Shown: piece after piece, positions 22,407 to 31,645 of the stretch
Layout of the letters: each line of letters starts with the position of its first letter
Numbering within the stretch: the first letter of the stretch is position 1
Virus record (IMG/VR): IMGVR_UViG_3300003314_000007
Coordinates: 1 to 40,844 of that record
DNA: 40,844 bases
From: a virus
Direction: 5' to 3' (one strand)
Notes under the pieces: model-generated
Told to the model about the DNA's origin: nothing
The model's database searches: none
What the model saw: the letters and a program-made list of their open reading frames with translations, nothing else
Program-made: the position numbers and the translations under genes

Positions 22407-25178
22407 ATGGCGAATAACATATCTTTCCGTATCTCAGCCGTAGATGGCTTCAGCAATACGATGCGCGATTTAGAACGAAAAACAAACGATGCGTTTGGTG
22501 CAACGCAAACACTAGGAAAAGGAATGACGGCGGCGGGTGCGGTAGGGGCAGCCGGGATAGCAGCGGCTATAGGTCAATTTGCGACTTTCGATTCGCAAAT
22601 GCGTAAGGTAGCCGCGATCTCGCGCGCAACTCCGGAAGAACTTGAAAAACTGACGTCGGCAGCCCGTGATATGGCAAGTGAGTCTGTATTCTCCGCCCAA
22701 GAAACGGCGAAGGCGCTTCAATACACAGCACAAGCTGGTTACGATGCAAACGAGTCAATTTCCGCATTGCCTGGAATACTCGACTTGGCGGCGGCAAGTG
22801 GGACGCAATTAGCGGATACTTCAGACATACTCACAGACGTCTTGTCAGCCTTTGGTAAACCCGCAAAGGATGCGTCGAGCGCAGCGGACTTATTCGCACT
22901 TACTACAGCAAGCTCAAATACGAACTTATTACAATTAGGTGACGCTATGAGCTACGTAGCGCCTTCGGCTAAGACCGTTGGTTGGTCAATGGAAGAGGCT
23001 GCGGCGGCTGTCGGACTACTTTCTTCTAGTGGTGTAAAAGCATCAAAAGCCGGCTCTTCTTTAAGGGCATCGTTATCAAGAATATCTGCTCCGTCTAAAG
23101 AAGTACAAAAGAAATACGGAGGAATTATTGAGAAAATGTTCGATAGTGAGGACTCAATGAAATCACTTTCCCAAGTAGTAGGAGTATTAGAAGATGAAAT
23201 GCAGGGAATGTCGGATAAGAGTCGTCAAGCTGCTTTATCTACAATCTTCGGGCAAGAAGCGATGAATGCTTGGAATATCTTACTTGAACGAGGTAGCGGT
23301 AAGGTTCAAGATTACACGAAAGAACTCGGAAATGCGGACGGTACGGCGAAACAAATGGCCGATACTATGAACTCCGGTATTGTAGGGGCAATCCGTCAAC
23401 TAGGTTCGCAACTACAAGAGGCTGCCATCGCCGTCGGGTCCGTATTCGAGCCGGCGGTACTTGCTGTTACAGATAAACTTAAATCCGCGATTAAATGGTT
23501 TAACGGTCTTTCCGATCAATCAAAGAGAACTGCGGCGGTTGTAGCGGGAGTAGGAACAGCTTTCGCGTTAGTCGGCGGTCCGTTGCTTATGTTACTAGGA
23601 TTTTTACCGAACATTATCGGAGGATTTAAGGCCGTATGGGGAATCATCAAGAAAGTCCGTTACGTATTCTTAGCGATCACTTCACCGATCGGTCTCGCAA
23701 TCGCTGCTATTGTAGCTATAGTAGGGGCGGTTGTATATGCTTATAAAAAATTCGATTGGTTTCGCAATTTCGTCCATTCTGTATGGGAACGTATTAAGCA
23801 AATATTTAAAGCAGCCCTCGAGTTCTTGAAACCTTACGTCCTTAAAGCGATGGACGCTATCAAATCGTTTTTTAAGGAAAAATTAGATCAGATACTCAAG
23901 TTCTGGAAAGATAACGGAGATATGATTCTTCAGGCCGCAAAAAATGTGTGGGGAGTAATCAAGAATGTCGTAACTACAGTAGCGGATACTATATGGAAAG
24001 CAATGAAGTTCGTGTGGCCGTTAGTAGAGTCTCTCATTAAGTCGACTTGGAACGCGATCAAAAACACAATTTCCGGAGCAATCGACATTATACTCGGCAT
24101 TATCAAGACCTTCGCTGGACTATTCACCGGAAACTTCGGAAAAATGTGGGAAGGAATAAAACAAATCGTTATGGGAGCGGTAAAAGCCGTTTGGGGGATT
24201 ATCAATCTCATCTTCATATCGAAGATATTCGGAGCAATCAAGTCGTTCGCATTAGCGGCGCGCGGATTGTTCGCGAACTTCTGGACGATCGTAAAAGGCT
24301 TGTGGACGTCCGGAACTACTGCCGTAAAGAACGTATTTACGACGGTGTTCAACTGGATTAAAAACTTCGCTAACAATACGATGAAGACGACGTGGAACTT
24401 GCTTAAAACGGTATGGAACGGAATTAAGAAAACGGTCACAACGGTATTCAACGCTATTAAATCGTTCTTGAAAAACGGATTAACTTGGGCGAAGAACACA
24501 TTCAAGTCGACGTGGGAAGGTATAAAGACCGTAACCTCAACCGTTTTCAATGCGATTAAGTCCGTTATCTCGACCGTTTGGAATACGATTAAAGGCGTAT
24601 TTACGACGGTGTTAGACGTCATTAAGAACGTTCTAAAAGGACGTTTCGGAGCGGCTAAGGAAATCGTTAAGTCGGCGATGACGAAGGTTAAGGACTCCGT
24701 AATGTCCTTGTGGCAGAAGGCGGAGGACTTCTTGAAGAAAGTCAGCTTGTACGACGTAGGTAAGAACATTATCGAAGGCTTAAAGAACGGAATTAAGTCG
24801 ATGGCTAGTTCCGTAATGAACCGTGTTAAATCGATCGCTGACGGAATTAAGGACAAAGTAACCGGAATCCTCGACATCCATTCGCCGTCACGCGTAATGA
24901 TGGACGTCGGCGTAAACACCGGACGCGGACTCGTTAAAGGGCTCGAAAATATCACGCCGAAAGTCGGAGTAGCTTCCGAGGATATGGCGAAAGAAACGGC
25001 GTTCAGCCCGCGAAAACAGCAAGACATTCCGCAGAAATCAAGCGGCGGCGGACGAAACCAAGGCGGAGGCGTGACGATTCATATTAACGGAGACGTTTAC
25101 GACGAAATCCACTTCCAACGTCTTGTTCAGCGAATTGACGAGGAAATGGGGCGTAGCGTAGGAGGTGCGTATTCATAA
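22407..25178 (+). CDS. Tail tape measure protein
   Basis: A 923-residue tape measure protein that sets tail length and enters the cell wall on ejection. The N-terminal domain has the TP901-type signature region (SVFSAQETAKALQYTAQAGY, then SDILTDVLSAFG near 140-151). Hydrophobic segments at about 375-440 are likely membrane-active. From about 440 to 760 the protein repeats a roughly 30-40 residue pattern with spaced Trp, such as VWGVIKNVVTTVADTIWK and TWNAIKNTISGAID. The C terminus holds SPSRVMMDVGVNTGRGLVKGL, conserved in this family. No lysozyme or peptidase domain is seen. The length predicts a tail near 140 nm by the usual 1.5 angstrom per residue rule. Confidence 0.95.
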   Translation: MANNISFRISAVDGFSNTMRDLERKTNDAFGATQTLGKGMTAAGAVGAAGIAAAIGQFATFDSQMRKVAAISRATPEELEKLTSAARDMASESVFSAQETAKALQYTAQAGYDANESISALPGILDLAAASGTQLADTSDILTDVLSAFGKPAKDASSAADLFALTTASSNTNLLQLGDAMSYVAPSAKTVGWSMEEAAAAVGLLSSSGVKASKAGSSLRASLSRISAPSKEVQKKYGGIIEKMFDSEDSMKSLSQVVGVLEDEMQGMSDKSRQAALSTIFGQEAMNAWNILLERGSGKVQDYTKELGNADGTAKQMADTMNSGIVGAIRQLGSQLQEAAIAVGSVFEPAVLAVTDKLKSAIKWFNGLSDQSKRTAAVVAGVGTAFALVGGPLLMLLGFLPNIIGGFKAVWGIIKKVRYVFLAITSPIGLAIAAIVAIVGAVVYAYKKFDWFRNFVHSVWERIKQIFKAALEFLKPYVLKAMDAIKSFFKEKLDQILKFWKDNGDMILQAAKNVWGVIKNVVTTVADTIWKAMKFVWPLVESLIKSTWNAIKNTISGAIDIILGIIKTFAGLFTGNFGKMWEGIKQIVMGAVKAVWGIINLIFISKIFGAIKSFALAARGLFANFWTIVKGLWTSGTTAVKNVFTTVFNWIKNFANNTMKTTWNLLKTVWNGIKKTVTTVFNAIKSFLKNGLTWAKNTFKSTWEGIKTVTSTVFNAIKSVISTVWNTIKGVFTTVLDVIKNVLKGRFGAAKEIVKSAMTKVKDSVMSLWQKAEDFLKKVSLYDVGKNIIEGLKNGIKSMASSVMNRVKSIADGIKDKVTGILDIHSPSRVMMDVGVNTGRGLVKGLENITPKVGVASEDMAKETAFSPRKQQDIPQKSSGGGRNQGGGVTIHINGDVYDEIHFQRLVQRIDEEMGRSVGGAYS

Positions 25179-26443
25179 TGGGAAAACTCAACGTAACTAT
25201 GACGTACAAAGCCGTAGGAGGCGTGGTCGATATAACCGACCGCGTCCTTTCTATGTCCGTTGATGAGTCGGTCGATTCCGCAACCTCGAAATTTACGCTC
25301 GTAACGAAGGACATCCACGAACGACATCCGTTAGATGACGTTGTTATTTCGTATGACGGTGAGGTTATTTATCGCGGCATTGTCGAGTCGCAACAAGAAA
25401 AGTTGACGCACAAGTACCGCAAGACAACGTTCAAAGGAACGGATGTTTCGCTGAAGTTAGACCGCAAAGTCGTGCGCGAAATATATACGCCGGACGATGT
25501 ACAAGGTGGAAAACCGGAGGAGATTATTAAGGCGTTAGTTTCGAAATATGCGCCGTACTTGACGGTTAATAACGTACAAGATACCGGAAAAACAATCGAT
25601 ATTATTGCGTTCAATTACGAACCGTTGAAGGTATGTATCGATAGAGTCGCAAACTTGGTCGGGTGGAATTGGTACGTTGACGAAGAATTAGACCTTCACT
25701 TCTACGATAGATACGAAGGTCAGTACGAAACGAAGTTGTTTACAACCAAGGACGACTTAGACGTAGAGCCGAATATCATGCACGACTCCTTTTCGGTCGA
25801 TTACTCCGTCACTAAGAAAACGGCTAACCGCGTATGGGTGGTCGGTGCTTTGACCGCATCGCAATCTTCCCGAGACGAATACTTTACGGCGGACGGAAAT
25901 AACTCGATATTCAAGGTCGCCAGCAGACCTCGAAATTACGAAATCTACGTTGACGGTGCGAAAGTTCCGTCGGAAAAAGTCAAGGCGGATACCTCGTATA
26001 ACGAAACGGATGAAAACGTGGAATGGCTCGTTAACTATGCCGACAAATATATCCGTGCAAAGTCGGCGCCAGTGAGCGGAACGGAAATTCGCTTTAACTA
26101 CTTCCCGGAGGTTCAGATTATCGACTACTTCGAAGACCCGGACTCCGTCGCAAAATACGGCTTATTCGAAAAGGCGTTGCTAGACCGGAAGATAACCGAA
26201 AAAGAAACGGCAAGGCAACGAGGACGAGCGGAATTGAAACGTAACTCACAAGTACGTAGGAAAGCGGAGTTTCGTACGCGTGATCTATCTGTAAAGCGTG
26301 GGCAAATATTACGGTTAGTTCTGCCGGAAATGAGTATTGACTCGACTTGGCGTGTAACTAGCGTACTTACCGATATTTCCGCACCTGACCGCGTTAATTA
26401 TTCGAAGAAGGTCGTTATCGAGGAAATTGGAGGCGGTGTTTAA
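25178..26443 (+). CDS. Tail hub / gp27-like baseplate protein
   Basis: A 421-residue protein that starts on the stop codon of the tape measure gene (TAATG). It has the features of late control D/gp27-type tail hub proteins: an initial VTMTYKAVGGVVDITDRV, a strand pattern IHERHPLDDVVISYDGEVIYRGIVES split around 47-72, the region INYEPLKVCIDRVANLVGWNWYVD with F in place of the first residues near 150-173, and a C-terminal TWRVTSVLTDISAPDRVNY. Siphophages normally encode a Dit before this; none is visible here, so this protein may fill both roles. Confidence 0.82.
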   Translation: MGKLNVTMTYKAVGGVVDITDRVLSMSVDESVDSATSKFTLVTKDIHERHPLDDVVISYDGEVIYRGIVESQQEKLTHKYRKTTFKGTDVSLKLDRKVVREIYTPDDVQGGKPEEIIKALVSKYAPYLTVNNVQDTGKTIDIIAFNYEPLKVCIDRVANLVGWNWYVDEELDLHFYDRYEGQYETKLFTTKDDLDVEPNIMHDSFSVDYSVTKKTANRVWVVGALTASQSSRDEYFTADGNNSIFKVASRPRNYEIYVDGAKVPSEKVKADTSYNETDENVEWLVNYADKYIRAKSAPVSGTEIRFNYFPEVQIIDYFEDPDSVAKYGLFEKALLDRKITEKETARQRGRAELKRNSQVRRKAEFRTRDLSVKRGQILRLVLPEMSIDSTWRVTSVLTDISAPDRVNYSKKVVIEEIGGGV

Positions 26444-26715
26444 TGGCGCAAGATAACGCAAGCACGAAACGGATAACGGACATTGACGAACGGCTAAAGG
26501 CGTTAGAAGGCGGAGGATTATCTGAGGATGCGACGATTACCCGCATACAGAAGGCGTACTTGTCGCTCGGCGTAAAGGTGACGGTCAATGCCTACGTCCA
26601 CCAATACGACTTTGCGAGCGATCCGACCTCCTTTCCCGTATATGACGGAAGCGACGGACAACCGACGGGCAACTACGCTTTACCTCAGTATGCTTCGACG
26701 GACAAATATATTTAA
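26443..26715 (+). CDS. Small baseplate-region protein
   Basis: A 90-residue protein overlapping the hub gene by one base (TAATG), with the same coupling as hub and tape measure. It starts with a short coiled-coil helix (STKRITDIDERLKALEGGG) and continues with a beta-like part. The N-terminal helix would suit trimerisation. It is probably a structural tail-tip protein; no family is recognised. Confidence 0.72.
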   Translation: MAQDNASTKRITDIDERLKALEGGGLSEDATITRIQKAYLSLGVKVTVNAYVHQYDFASDPTSFPVYDGSDGQPTGNYALPQYASTDKYI

Positions 26716-26733
26716 GGACGGAGGAATAACGAA

Positions 26734-27069
26734 ATGATTACGAATACGGCGATTCAGTCCGTTCTCGATTATATAAACGGAGACTTGACGGAAATAGCGT
26801 TAGGTAACGGAGTTGCTCCTCAGTTAGATTCGGCGGTTTCGTTAGACAACGAATTTTATGCGAAAGACATCACGACTCGGCTGCGCGACGGAAACATCCA
26901 GGTAGTCGAGGTATATTTCGACGAAACGGAAGCGAACGGTGAAATAACGGAGTTCGGTGCGAAAAAGGAGAACGGCGAAATGTTCGACATTGAAGGCGCA
27001 GACATTACGAAGGACTCGACACAAAGTCTGACGGTAAGTATCGAAATTGAATTAACGGAGGTGAGATAA
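26734..27069 (+). CDS. Tail/baseplate hypothetical protein
   Basis: A 111-residue protein with an N-terminal helix (TAIQSVLDYINGDLTEIALGNG, about 4-25) and a beta-rich rest (VEVYFDETEANGEITEFGA, SLTVSIEIELTEV). The pattern of a helix followed by GNG and acidic strands recalls short baseplate or fibre-attachment proteins of Bacillus phages. CGGAGG precedes the ATG, and the next start follows four bases after its stop. A structural role is inferred from position. Confidence 0.72.
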   Translation: MITNTAIQSVLDYINGDLTEIALGNGVAPQLDSAVSLDNEFYAKDITTRLRDGNIQVVEVYFDETEANGEITEFGAKKENGEMFDIEGADITKDSTQSLTVSIEIELTEVR

Positions 27070-27072
27070 CGA

Positions 27073-28647
27073 ATGGCTTACAATAAAACGAATTGGGTCG
27101 ACCATATTGTCGACGAGCAAGGTAACGTAGTTCAGCAAGGGACGGCGTTGAGTGCATCGAACTTCAACCACTTAGAAACGCAATATGACGAAGCAAAGGC
27201 GTATACGGACGACAAGGTAGCTCCGTTATCGGACGACTTAAAATCCGCAACCCTAACCCAAACCCTAACCGAACCGATCAACGTATTAGATTCCGATAGA
27301 GTCACGGACTTAATCTTAAAAGCCTTTACGGGTCAAACCAACGTCAACCACGTACCGTTATTTGATAGCGGATTGTGGAATTTTCATGCGAATGTGACGG
27401 TGGATAGTCCGAGTAAGATTACGCATGAGAATACAAGTGATGCTGAGGAAAAGAATGATATTAATGTTTCCGCTAAAGAAAATACCGATTATTCTTTAAG
27501 TTTAGAAGCTGACGGTTCTAACTTGTCTGTATATATTACATGGTTCGATGAAAGTGGTACAAGTATAGACTCAACAAGCACTTTAAATTCTTCTGGTACT
27601 TTAAGTATGACATCTCCAACTGGAACATCAACTGCTAGAATAGTTTTAAAAACTTTAAATGCGGGCACATACACCTTCTCTAACATCATGCTCAACGAAG
27701 GCTCAACCGCCCAAGCCTTCACGAAAAATGTACGTCCAATTAAAAATCCCGTTTTATTCAGTATAGGGAAAAACCTTATTAAACCGTTTACACAATGGGA
27801 TTTACACGACAATGCAACGATTATTAGTCCGTATGAGTTGAAGTTGAATGCAGATGCAGATAATCAACATACTTTATTTGAGACTCAAATAGTTGGAGGA
27901 GAAACTTATACTCTTTCAGGTGATGGATATATTCAAGTTGTAGTCTTAGATAAAGATAAAAATACGATAGATAATTATAATTCAACTAGTATGCCTAAGA
28001 CTATAGCAACAACGAGCGATGCAAAATATCTAAAGTTAAGAGCCACAAATGGAACGAAGGGGTCAGGCACGTACACATTCACGCAACCACAGCTCGAACT
28101 AGGCGACACAGCAACCACGTTCCAAGAGTACAACGAGAGTTACCTAGTCTTAAAATCATCATTTTATGAAGGCGACCAACCATATCAAGACCCGAACGGA
28201 AATTGGCGTAAACTAGCCGAAAAGAAAGAAATGGCGTTAGATGGTTCGTTGGATTGGTTATTTGATTTAGATGATGTTGGTTTTAAATCGGTCAGATATA
28301 CTATCGGGTCTCCGCCAATATCTCAGACAGAAATTGTTAGTAAGCCAAGTGGTGAAATAGTTAGTCATAAGGCAGGAGGTTTTACGGGCGAGGATCAGAG
28401 TGCCTTATCCAGTTCGAGTATTTTATACCTTTCCCTCTCCGACTCCGACACGGGTTGGACGGACGCTATGACACCGACAACCGACCAAATTTCCGCATTC
28501 TTCAACGGGTGGATATACACGGGAGATGGCACGACTCACTCATGGGAAAACTATTACGATTCAGCCGACACGACAACGGATGTAAACGTATGCCTATCCC
28601 GTAACACGCACGAAGAAAACGGACAAAAATGGCGAAAAAATGAGTAA
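27073..28647 (+). CDS. Tail fibre with tandem carbohydrate-binding-like domains
   Basis: A 524-residue putative receptor-binding protein. The N terminus (about 1-85) has TNWVDHIVDE and HLETQYDEAKAYTDD, typical of fibre attachment regions. Two successive beta-sandwich modules follow, about 95-215 and 230-355, each ending with a matching motif (GTYTFSNIMLNEGSTAQAFT and GTYTFTQPQLELGDTATTFQ), as in CBM_4_9-like modules. The C-terminal part has DSDTGWTDAMTPTTDQISAFFNGW, split at 455-478. DNA for the two modules and for 28240-28400 is markedly more AT-rich than the flanks, a sign of domain exchange. GGAGGTG precedes the ATG. Confidence 0.82.
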   Translation: MAYNKTNWVDHIVDEQGNVVQQGTALSASNFNHLETQYDEAKAYTDDKVAPLSDDLKSATLTQTLTEPINVLDSDRVTDLILKAFTGQTNVNHVPLFDSGLWNFHANVTVDSPSKITHENTSDAEEKNDINVSAKENTDYSLSLEADGSNLSVYITWFDESGTSIDSTSTLNSSGTLSMTSPTGTSTARIVLKTLNAGTYTFSNIMLNEGSTAQAFTKNVRPIKNPVLFSIGKNLIKPFTQWDLHDNATIISPYELKLNADADNQHTLFETQIVGGETYTLSGDGYIQVVVLDKDKNTIDNYNSTSMPKTIATTSDAKYLKLRATNGTKGSGTYTFTQPQLELGDTATTFQEYNESYLVLKSSFYEGDQPYQDPNGNWRKLAEKKEMALDGSLDWLFDLDDVGFKSVRYTIGSPPISQTEIVSKPSGEIVSHKAGGFTGEDQSALSSSSILYLSLSDSDTGWTDAMTPTTDQISAFFNGWIYTGDGTTHSWENYYDSADTTTDVNVCLSRNTHEENGQKWRKNE

Positions 28648-29593
28648 AAACGGATATGTATTAAACGCAGATTCAACATTTGCGCAAGGTGAATATTTTG
28701 TACAAATATTATCCGAACACTATGACCCAACCGCCCAATACACCGTCACCTATATAGCGTTACCGTATCAGCTATCCGCACCGATTGATAACGTGGATGT
28801 GGAGTACGCCCAAAGTCTTATTTCGGTCGTCAATTCACTTGTGGACGAAACGACAGACCACGGACGTCAAATCAGCGTTAATACGAACAAAAACAGCGAC
28901 CAAGATTACGCTATCGACTACGTTCAAGCACATACGGAGAATGTTCGTGTAGACTTCGACAATCACGAAAGCGATACGAGCAATCCGCATAACGTCACAA
29001 CTTCGCAAATTGGAGCGGCGACTTCCTCAGAATTATCGAGCCATATTAACGATTCAAGCGGGGCGCACCAAGCGAGTGCAATAAGCGCTAACGGCTCAAC
29101 TAATGTACAAAGCGAGATTGATAATTTAAAGTCGTCTGTCAGTAGTGGGAAGAATCAAGTGGAAACCGCCATTACTGACATGGGCGGAACGGTTTCCGAT
29201 TCTGATGGCGATGGAGTACCGACATTCCAAGAATTAGACGACGGTGTGCGAAGTATTCCGAAATATTCTATAGAATACGGGACATTTACGGTAGATAGTA
29301 GCGGTAACGCAAGCTTCACTACACCTTTTCAAGCAGACGTAGTTTTGGTATATGGCGCTGGCATAAATGACGAAATTAGAGCGGTTTGGGGTCATACAGA
29401 TTTGGTCCCTAACTTTAACGGTAACACGGGAACGGATCAGCATTTTGAAACATTCCGAGACCATGAATATGATGGCGATGGTTATATATCTTCGAGCGAC
29501 GGTCAAAGTTTTAGTTTTTATGATGCTTCAGATAATACGAGTTGGGCTGGCGGTAATGACTATGACTATACGGCTATTAAATTAGGTTCGTAA
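28640..29593 (+). CDS. Second tail fibre protein
   Basis: A 317-residue protein whose ATG overlaps the previous stop (ATGAGTAA), so it is translationally coupled. Its first 70 residues (SKNGYVLNADSTFAQGEYF, then YTVTYIALPYQLSAP) continue the style of the preceding fibre. The middle has a phage fibre repeat with HNVTTSQIGAATSSEL (about 117-132) and a coiled-coil stretch. The C-terminal 110 residues form a separate beta domain (YGTFTVDSSGNASFTTPF, then many Asp and aromatic residues). The two genes look like one fibre split in two, and the partners probably co-assemble. Confidence 0.75.
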   Translation: MSKNGYVLNADSTFAQGEYFVQILSEHYDPTAQYTVTYIALPYQLSAPIDNVDVEYAQSLISVVNSLVDETTDHGRQISVNTNKNSDQDYAIDYVQAHTENVRVDFDNHESDTSNPHNVTTSQIGAATSSELSSHINDSSGAHQASAISANGSTNVQSEIDNLKSSVSSGKNQVETAITDMGGTVSDSDGDGVPTFQELDDGVRSIPKYSIEYGTFTVDSSGNASFTTPFQADVVLVYGAGINDEIRAVWGHTDLVPNFNGNTGTDQHFETFRDHEYDGDGYISSSDGQSFSFYDASDNTSWAGGNDYDYTAIKLGS

Positions 29594-29611
29594 AAATGAG
29601 GAGGAATTATA

Positions 29612-29953
29612 GTGGAAAAACTCGTAATTTATGACGGAAATGGTGTCATACTTTCCGTGAAAGGGCACGAAGCGAAAGAGCCGACAAACGTACCTTTCCT
29701 TTGGGCGGAGATACCTAAAAAGAAGCGATTAGTTGGCGTTGATGTTTCGACAAGTTCCCATGAGCCTATTTTCGAAGACGCTCCGTTAAGTGAAAACGAG
29801 CAAAGAATCGAGCGGTCTGAATTAGATATTAATACTCTAGGAGAGCGTGTAGTTCAAGAGGAATTAAAGGCGTTACAAGCGCAAACTGACCGTGATTCTT
29901 TAGGCGAACAAGTTGTCGGACTAGACTTACGACTATTACAAGGAGGACTTTAA
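29612..29953 (+). CDS. Tail-tip accessory protein
   Basis: A 113-residue protein starting at GTG 29612 after AGGAGG. The N-terminal half is beta-like with FLWAEIPKKKRLVGVDV; the C-terminal half holds helical repeats with ERSELDINTLGERVVQ and DRDSLGEQVVGLDLRLLQ, which look like a short duplication. Bacillus phages commonly carry such a gene just before XkdX. Its role is unknown. Confidence 0.72.
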   Translation: MEKLVIYDGNGVILSVKGHEAKEPTNVPFLWAEIPKKKRLVGVDVSTSSHEPIFEDAPLSENEQRIERSELDINTLGERVVQEELKALQAQTDRDSLGEQVVGLDLRLLQGGL

Positions 29954-29954
29954 T

Positions 29955-30095
29955 ATGACGGATTTCGAACGCGTTAAAATGTATTACGACAAAGGTTGGG
30001 CGACGAAGGAACAAGTAGGACAGTACGTTGGTTACGGAGTCATTACGGAAGCCGAGTACGAACAAATCACCGGCGAACCTTACCCGGCAGAATAG
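29955..30095 (+). CDS. XkdX-family protein
   Basis: A 46-residue protein with the features of the XkdX family: FERVKMYYDKGWATKEQV, then a turn, VGYGVITEAEYEQITGE. XkdX proteins are found between tail fibre and lysis genes in PBSX and many Bacillus phages, which is the location here; their job is not known. The ATG at 29955 follows GGAGG (29942-29946) with one base between its start and the previous stop. It is too short for many gene finders. Confidence 0.92.
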   Translation: MTDFERVKMYYDKGWATKEQVGQYVGYGVITEAEYEQITGEPYPAE

Positions 30096-30138
30096 GACGA
30101 TAATACGGCGAAGTTTTAGCGGAAAAGGAGGCGAACTA

Positions 30139-30495
30139 ATGGCGGCAAACGAAAACGAAGGGTTAACCGCAGCTATATCGGAAGTACGCGAGTGGCTTGT
30201 GCGGATTGAAACGCATCAATCAAATCAGACGCAGTTGCTTACGGAAATTAAAGACTCCGCAGACAAGGCGAACGAAAAGGCGGACACAGCCGACGACAAG
30301 GCGGAAAGGGCGCTATCCGAGTTATCTACGTATAAGGACGAAGTTAATCGGAGGTTCGGCGAAAACGATCGGCGGTTCAAGGATAACGATAAGAAGTGGT
30401 CGGACGACCGCGTAGAGAAACGGTGGGTATGGGGACTCCTATTCACCGGCTTTTTTATGATAGGGGCGTCGCTACTCACGATTTTTATAAATTAG
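30139..30495 (+). CDS. XhlA/BhlA-like holin-associated protein
   Basis: A 118-residue protein with an N-terminal soluble coiled coil (about 5-92) and one C-terminal transmembrane helix (WGLLFTGFFMIGASLLTIFI, 97-116). This topology and the run DRRFKDNDKKWSDDRVEKRW match XhlA/haemolysin-type lysis proteins, which work with a small holin and an amidase in PBSX. The ATG at 30139 lies after AAAAGGAGG; the longer upstream frame has no site. It is the first gene of the lysis cassette. Confidence 0.85.
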   Translation: MAANENEGLTAAISEVREWLVRIETHQSNQTQLLTEIKDSADKANEKADTADDKAERALSELSTYKDEVNRRFGENDRRFKDNDKKWSDDRVEKRWVWGLLFTGFFMIGASLLTIFIN

Positions 30496-30554
30496 AGGAC
30501 GGTTACCCTCGCCCAACCGACGGCAAAGAAGGCGAACGAGGGGCCGTCCTCTAA
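30492..30554 (+). terminator. Long structured hairpin between XhlA-like and amidase genes
   Basis: A perfect 11-bp outer stem, TTAGAGGACGG (30492-30502) with CCGTCCTCTAA (30544-30554), encloses a second stem CCCTCG/CGAGGG and smaller GC pairs. It includes the XhlA-like stop codon. There is no T-run after it, so it may stabilise or process mRNA instead of ending it. Confidence 0.6.
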
Positions 30555-30586
30555 ATAGATTATATTCGAAAAAGGAGCGGATGTAA

Positions 30587-31330
30587 ATGGCGGAGCCACA
30601 CTTTAAACAGATTCCGAAATTTAAGAACCTGCGCGGAAAAACGGCACACGACGGATGGTATGAGGTGTACGACCCGTCCGTTAAGACGGACATTGCGATT
30701 CATCATTCGCTAACAGAAAGCGGAGATTCCGAAGCCTTCGCAAATTATCACGTTAATACGCTCGGTTGGCCGGAGGTAGCGTACCACTTCGTTATTCTTA
30801 CGGACGGAACGGTCGAATGGAACCACGACTTAGGCGTGCTTAGTTATCACGTTGGCGACTCGAACTATCAATCGGTCGGCATATGCGTAGTCGGCGATTT
30901 CCGCAACTCCGAACCAACGGACGCACAAAAGGAGTCACTCCGAAACTTACACGCGGCTCTCGTAAAAGACTTGCCGAATTACAAACGGACTCGCGGACAT
31001 AACGAATTTCCAGGCTATTCGCGGAAGGAATGTCCGTGCTTCGATTACGAAGCGGTTTTAGCGGCGGATAATGCGTCATCGGGCGGAAGTAAGGCGAAAC
31101 CCGCCCGACTAAAAACCGGAACATTCGCAACGGCGGCGCACTTAGCAAACGCAAAAAGGCGATTACTGAGCGACTATAACTGGACGGTTTACGAAGCGGC
31201 GGATTCGACCGACTTTAATCCGAGTTACCGTTTGTTTACCGGCACATTTACCTCGGAACGTCAAGCGGAGTCATATGCGAAGGAACTACGAAGTAAGTAC
31301 GGATGGACGATTTACGTTGTCGCCGAGTAA
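30587..31330 (+). CDS. Endolysin: N-acetylmuramoyl-L-alanine amidase with SPOR-like repeats
   Basis: A 247-residue endolysin that cuts the bond between muramic acid and the peptide stem. The amidase_2 domain covers about 30-160, with zinc ligands in IAIHH (His39), RGHNEFPG (His138) and the CPC at 149-151. The C-terminal 70 residues contain a SPOR-like peptidoglycan-binding unit (FATAAHLANAKRRL and FTSERQAESYAKEL as the two helices, each followed by YNWTVYEA or YGWTIYVV). There is no signal peptide, so it depends on the holin. AAAAGGAG precedes the ATG. Confidence 0.93.
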   Translation: MAEPHFKQIPKFKNLRGKTAHDGWYEVYDPSVKTDIAIHHSLTESGDSEAFANYHVNTLGWPEVAYHFVILTDGTVEWNHDLGVLSYHVGDSNYQSVGICVVGDFRNSEPTDAQKESLRNLHAALVKDLPNYKRTRGHNEFPGYSRKECPCFDYEAVLAADNASSGGSKAKPARLKTGTFATAAHLANAKRRLLSDYNWTVYEAADSTDFNPSYRLFTGTFTSERQAESYAKELRSKYGWTIYVVAE

Positions 31331-31387
31331 CGGCGGACTAGATTTCGAAACATATTGAGCCGAAAAGGCGAAGGGAGAACGATAAAT

Positions 31388-31579
31388 ATGCGTTTTAAAA
31401 ATTACGGACTATGGGTCGCAATCGGCTCGCTAGTTACGATGGTAGCGAACGACGCGTTTCAAGTAGCGCCAGCGGACGTTGAAAAATATGTTGACGTGGC
31501 GTTAACAATCGGAATTGCGGCGGGGATTATCAATAATCCGTCGAATGGTAAAGGTTACAAGGATTCAACGGAAAAGTAA
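31388..31579 (+). CDS. Holin, phi LC3 family
   Basis: A 63-residue protein with two hydrophobic segments (about 6-22 and 38-52) and a charged C terminus. The start RFKNYGLWVAIGSL and the end IGIAAGIINNPSNGKGYKD are hallmarks of the phi LC3 holin family, with the glycine-rich tail downstream of the second segment. It would form the pore that releases the amidase. AAGGGAG precedes the ATG at 31388. Confidence 0.9.
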   Translation: MRFKNYGLWVAIGSLVTMVANDAFQVAPADVEKYVDVALTIGIAAGIINNPSNGKGYKDSTEK

Positions 31580-31583
31580 GAAA

Positions 31584-31625
31584 CGGGCGCTTCGTCATTA
31601 AGTTGGCGGGGCGCCCTTTTTTATT
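31584..31625 (+). terminator. Rho-independent terminator after lysis cassette
   Basis: GGGCGC (31585-31590) pairs with GCGCCC (31611-31616), followed by seven T bases. The 20-base loop may contain further pairs. It closes the late operon. Confidence 0.82.
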
Positions 31626-31627
31626 TG

Positions 31628-31645
31628 TATAATTTTCCGTATAAT
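31628..31645 (+). promoter_or_regulatory. Possible promoter of lipoprotein gene
   Basis: Two TATAAT boxes (31628-31633 and 31640-31645) follow the lysis terminator and precede the lipoprotein gene by about 75 bases. No good -35 box is seen at 17 bases, so the call is weak. Confidence 0.4.

Noticed and set aside
23930-25027. 365-codon open frame on the minus strand
   Set aside because: It lies wholly inside the tape measure gene, has no ribosome binding site or recognisable domain, and reflects codon bias of the opposite strand.
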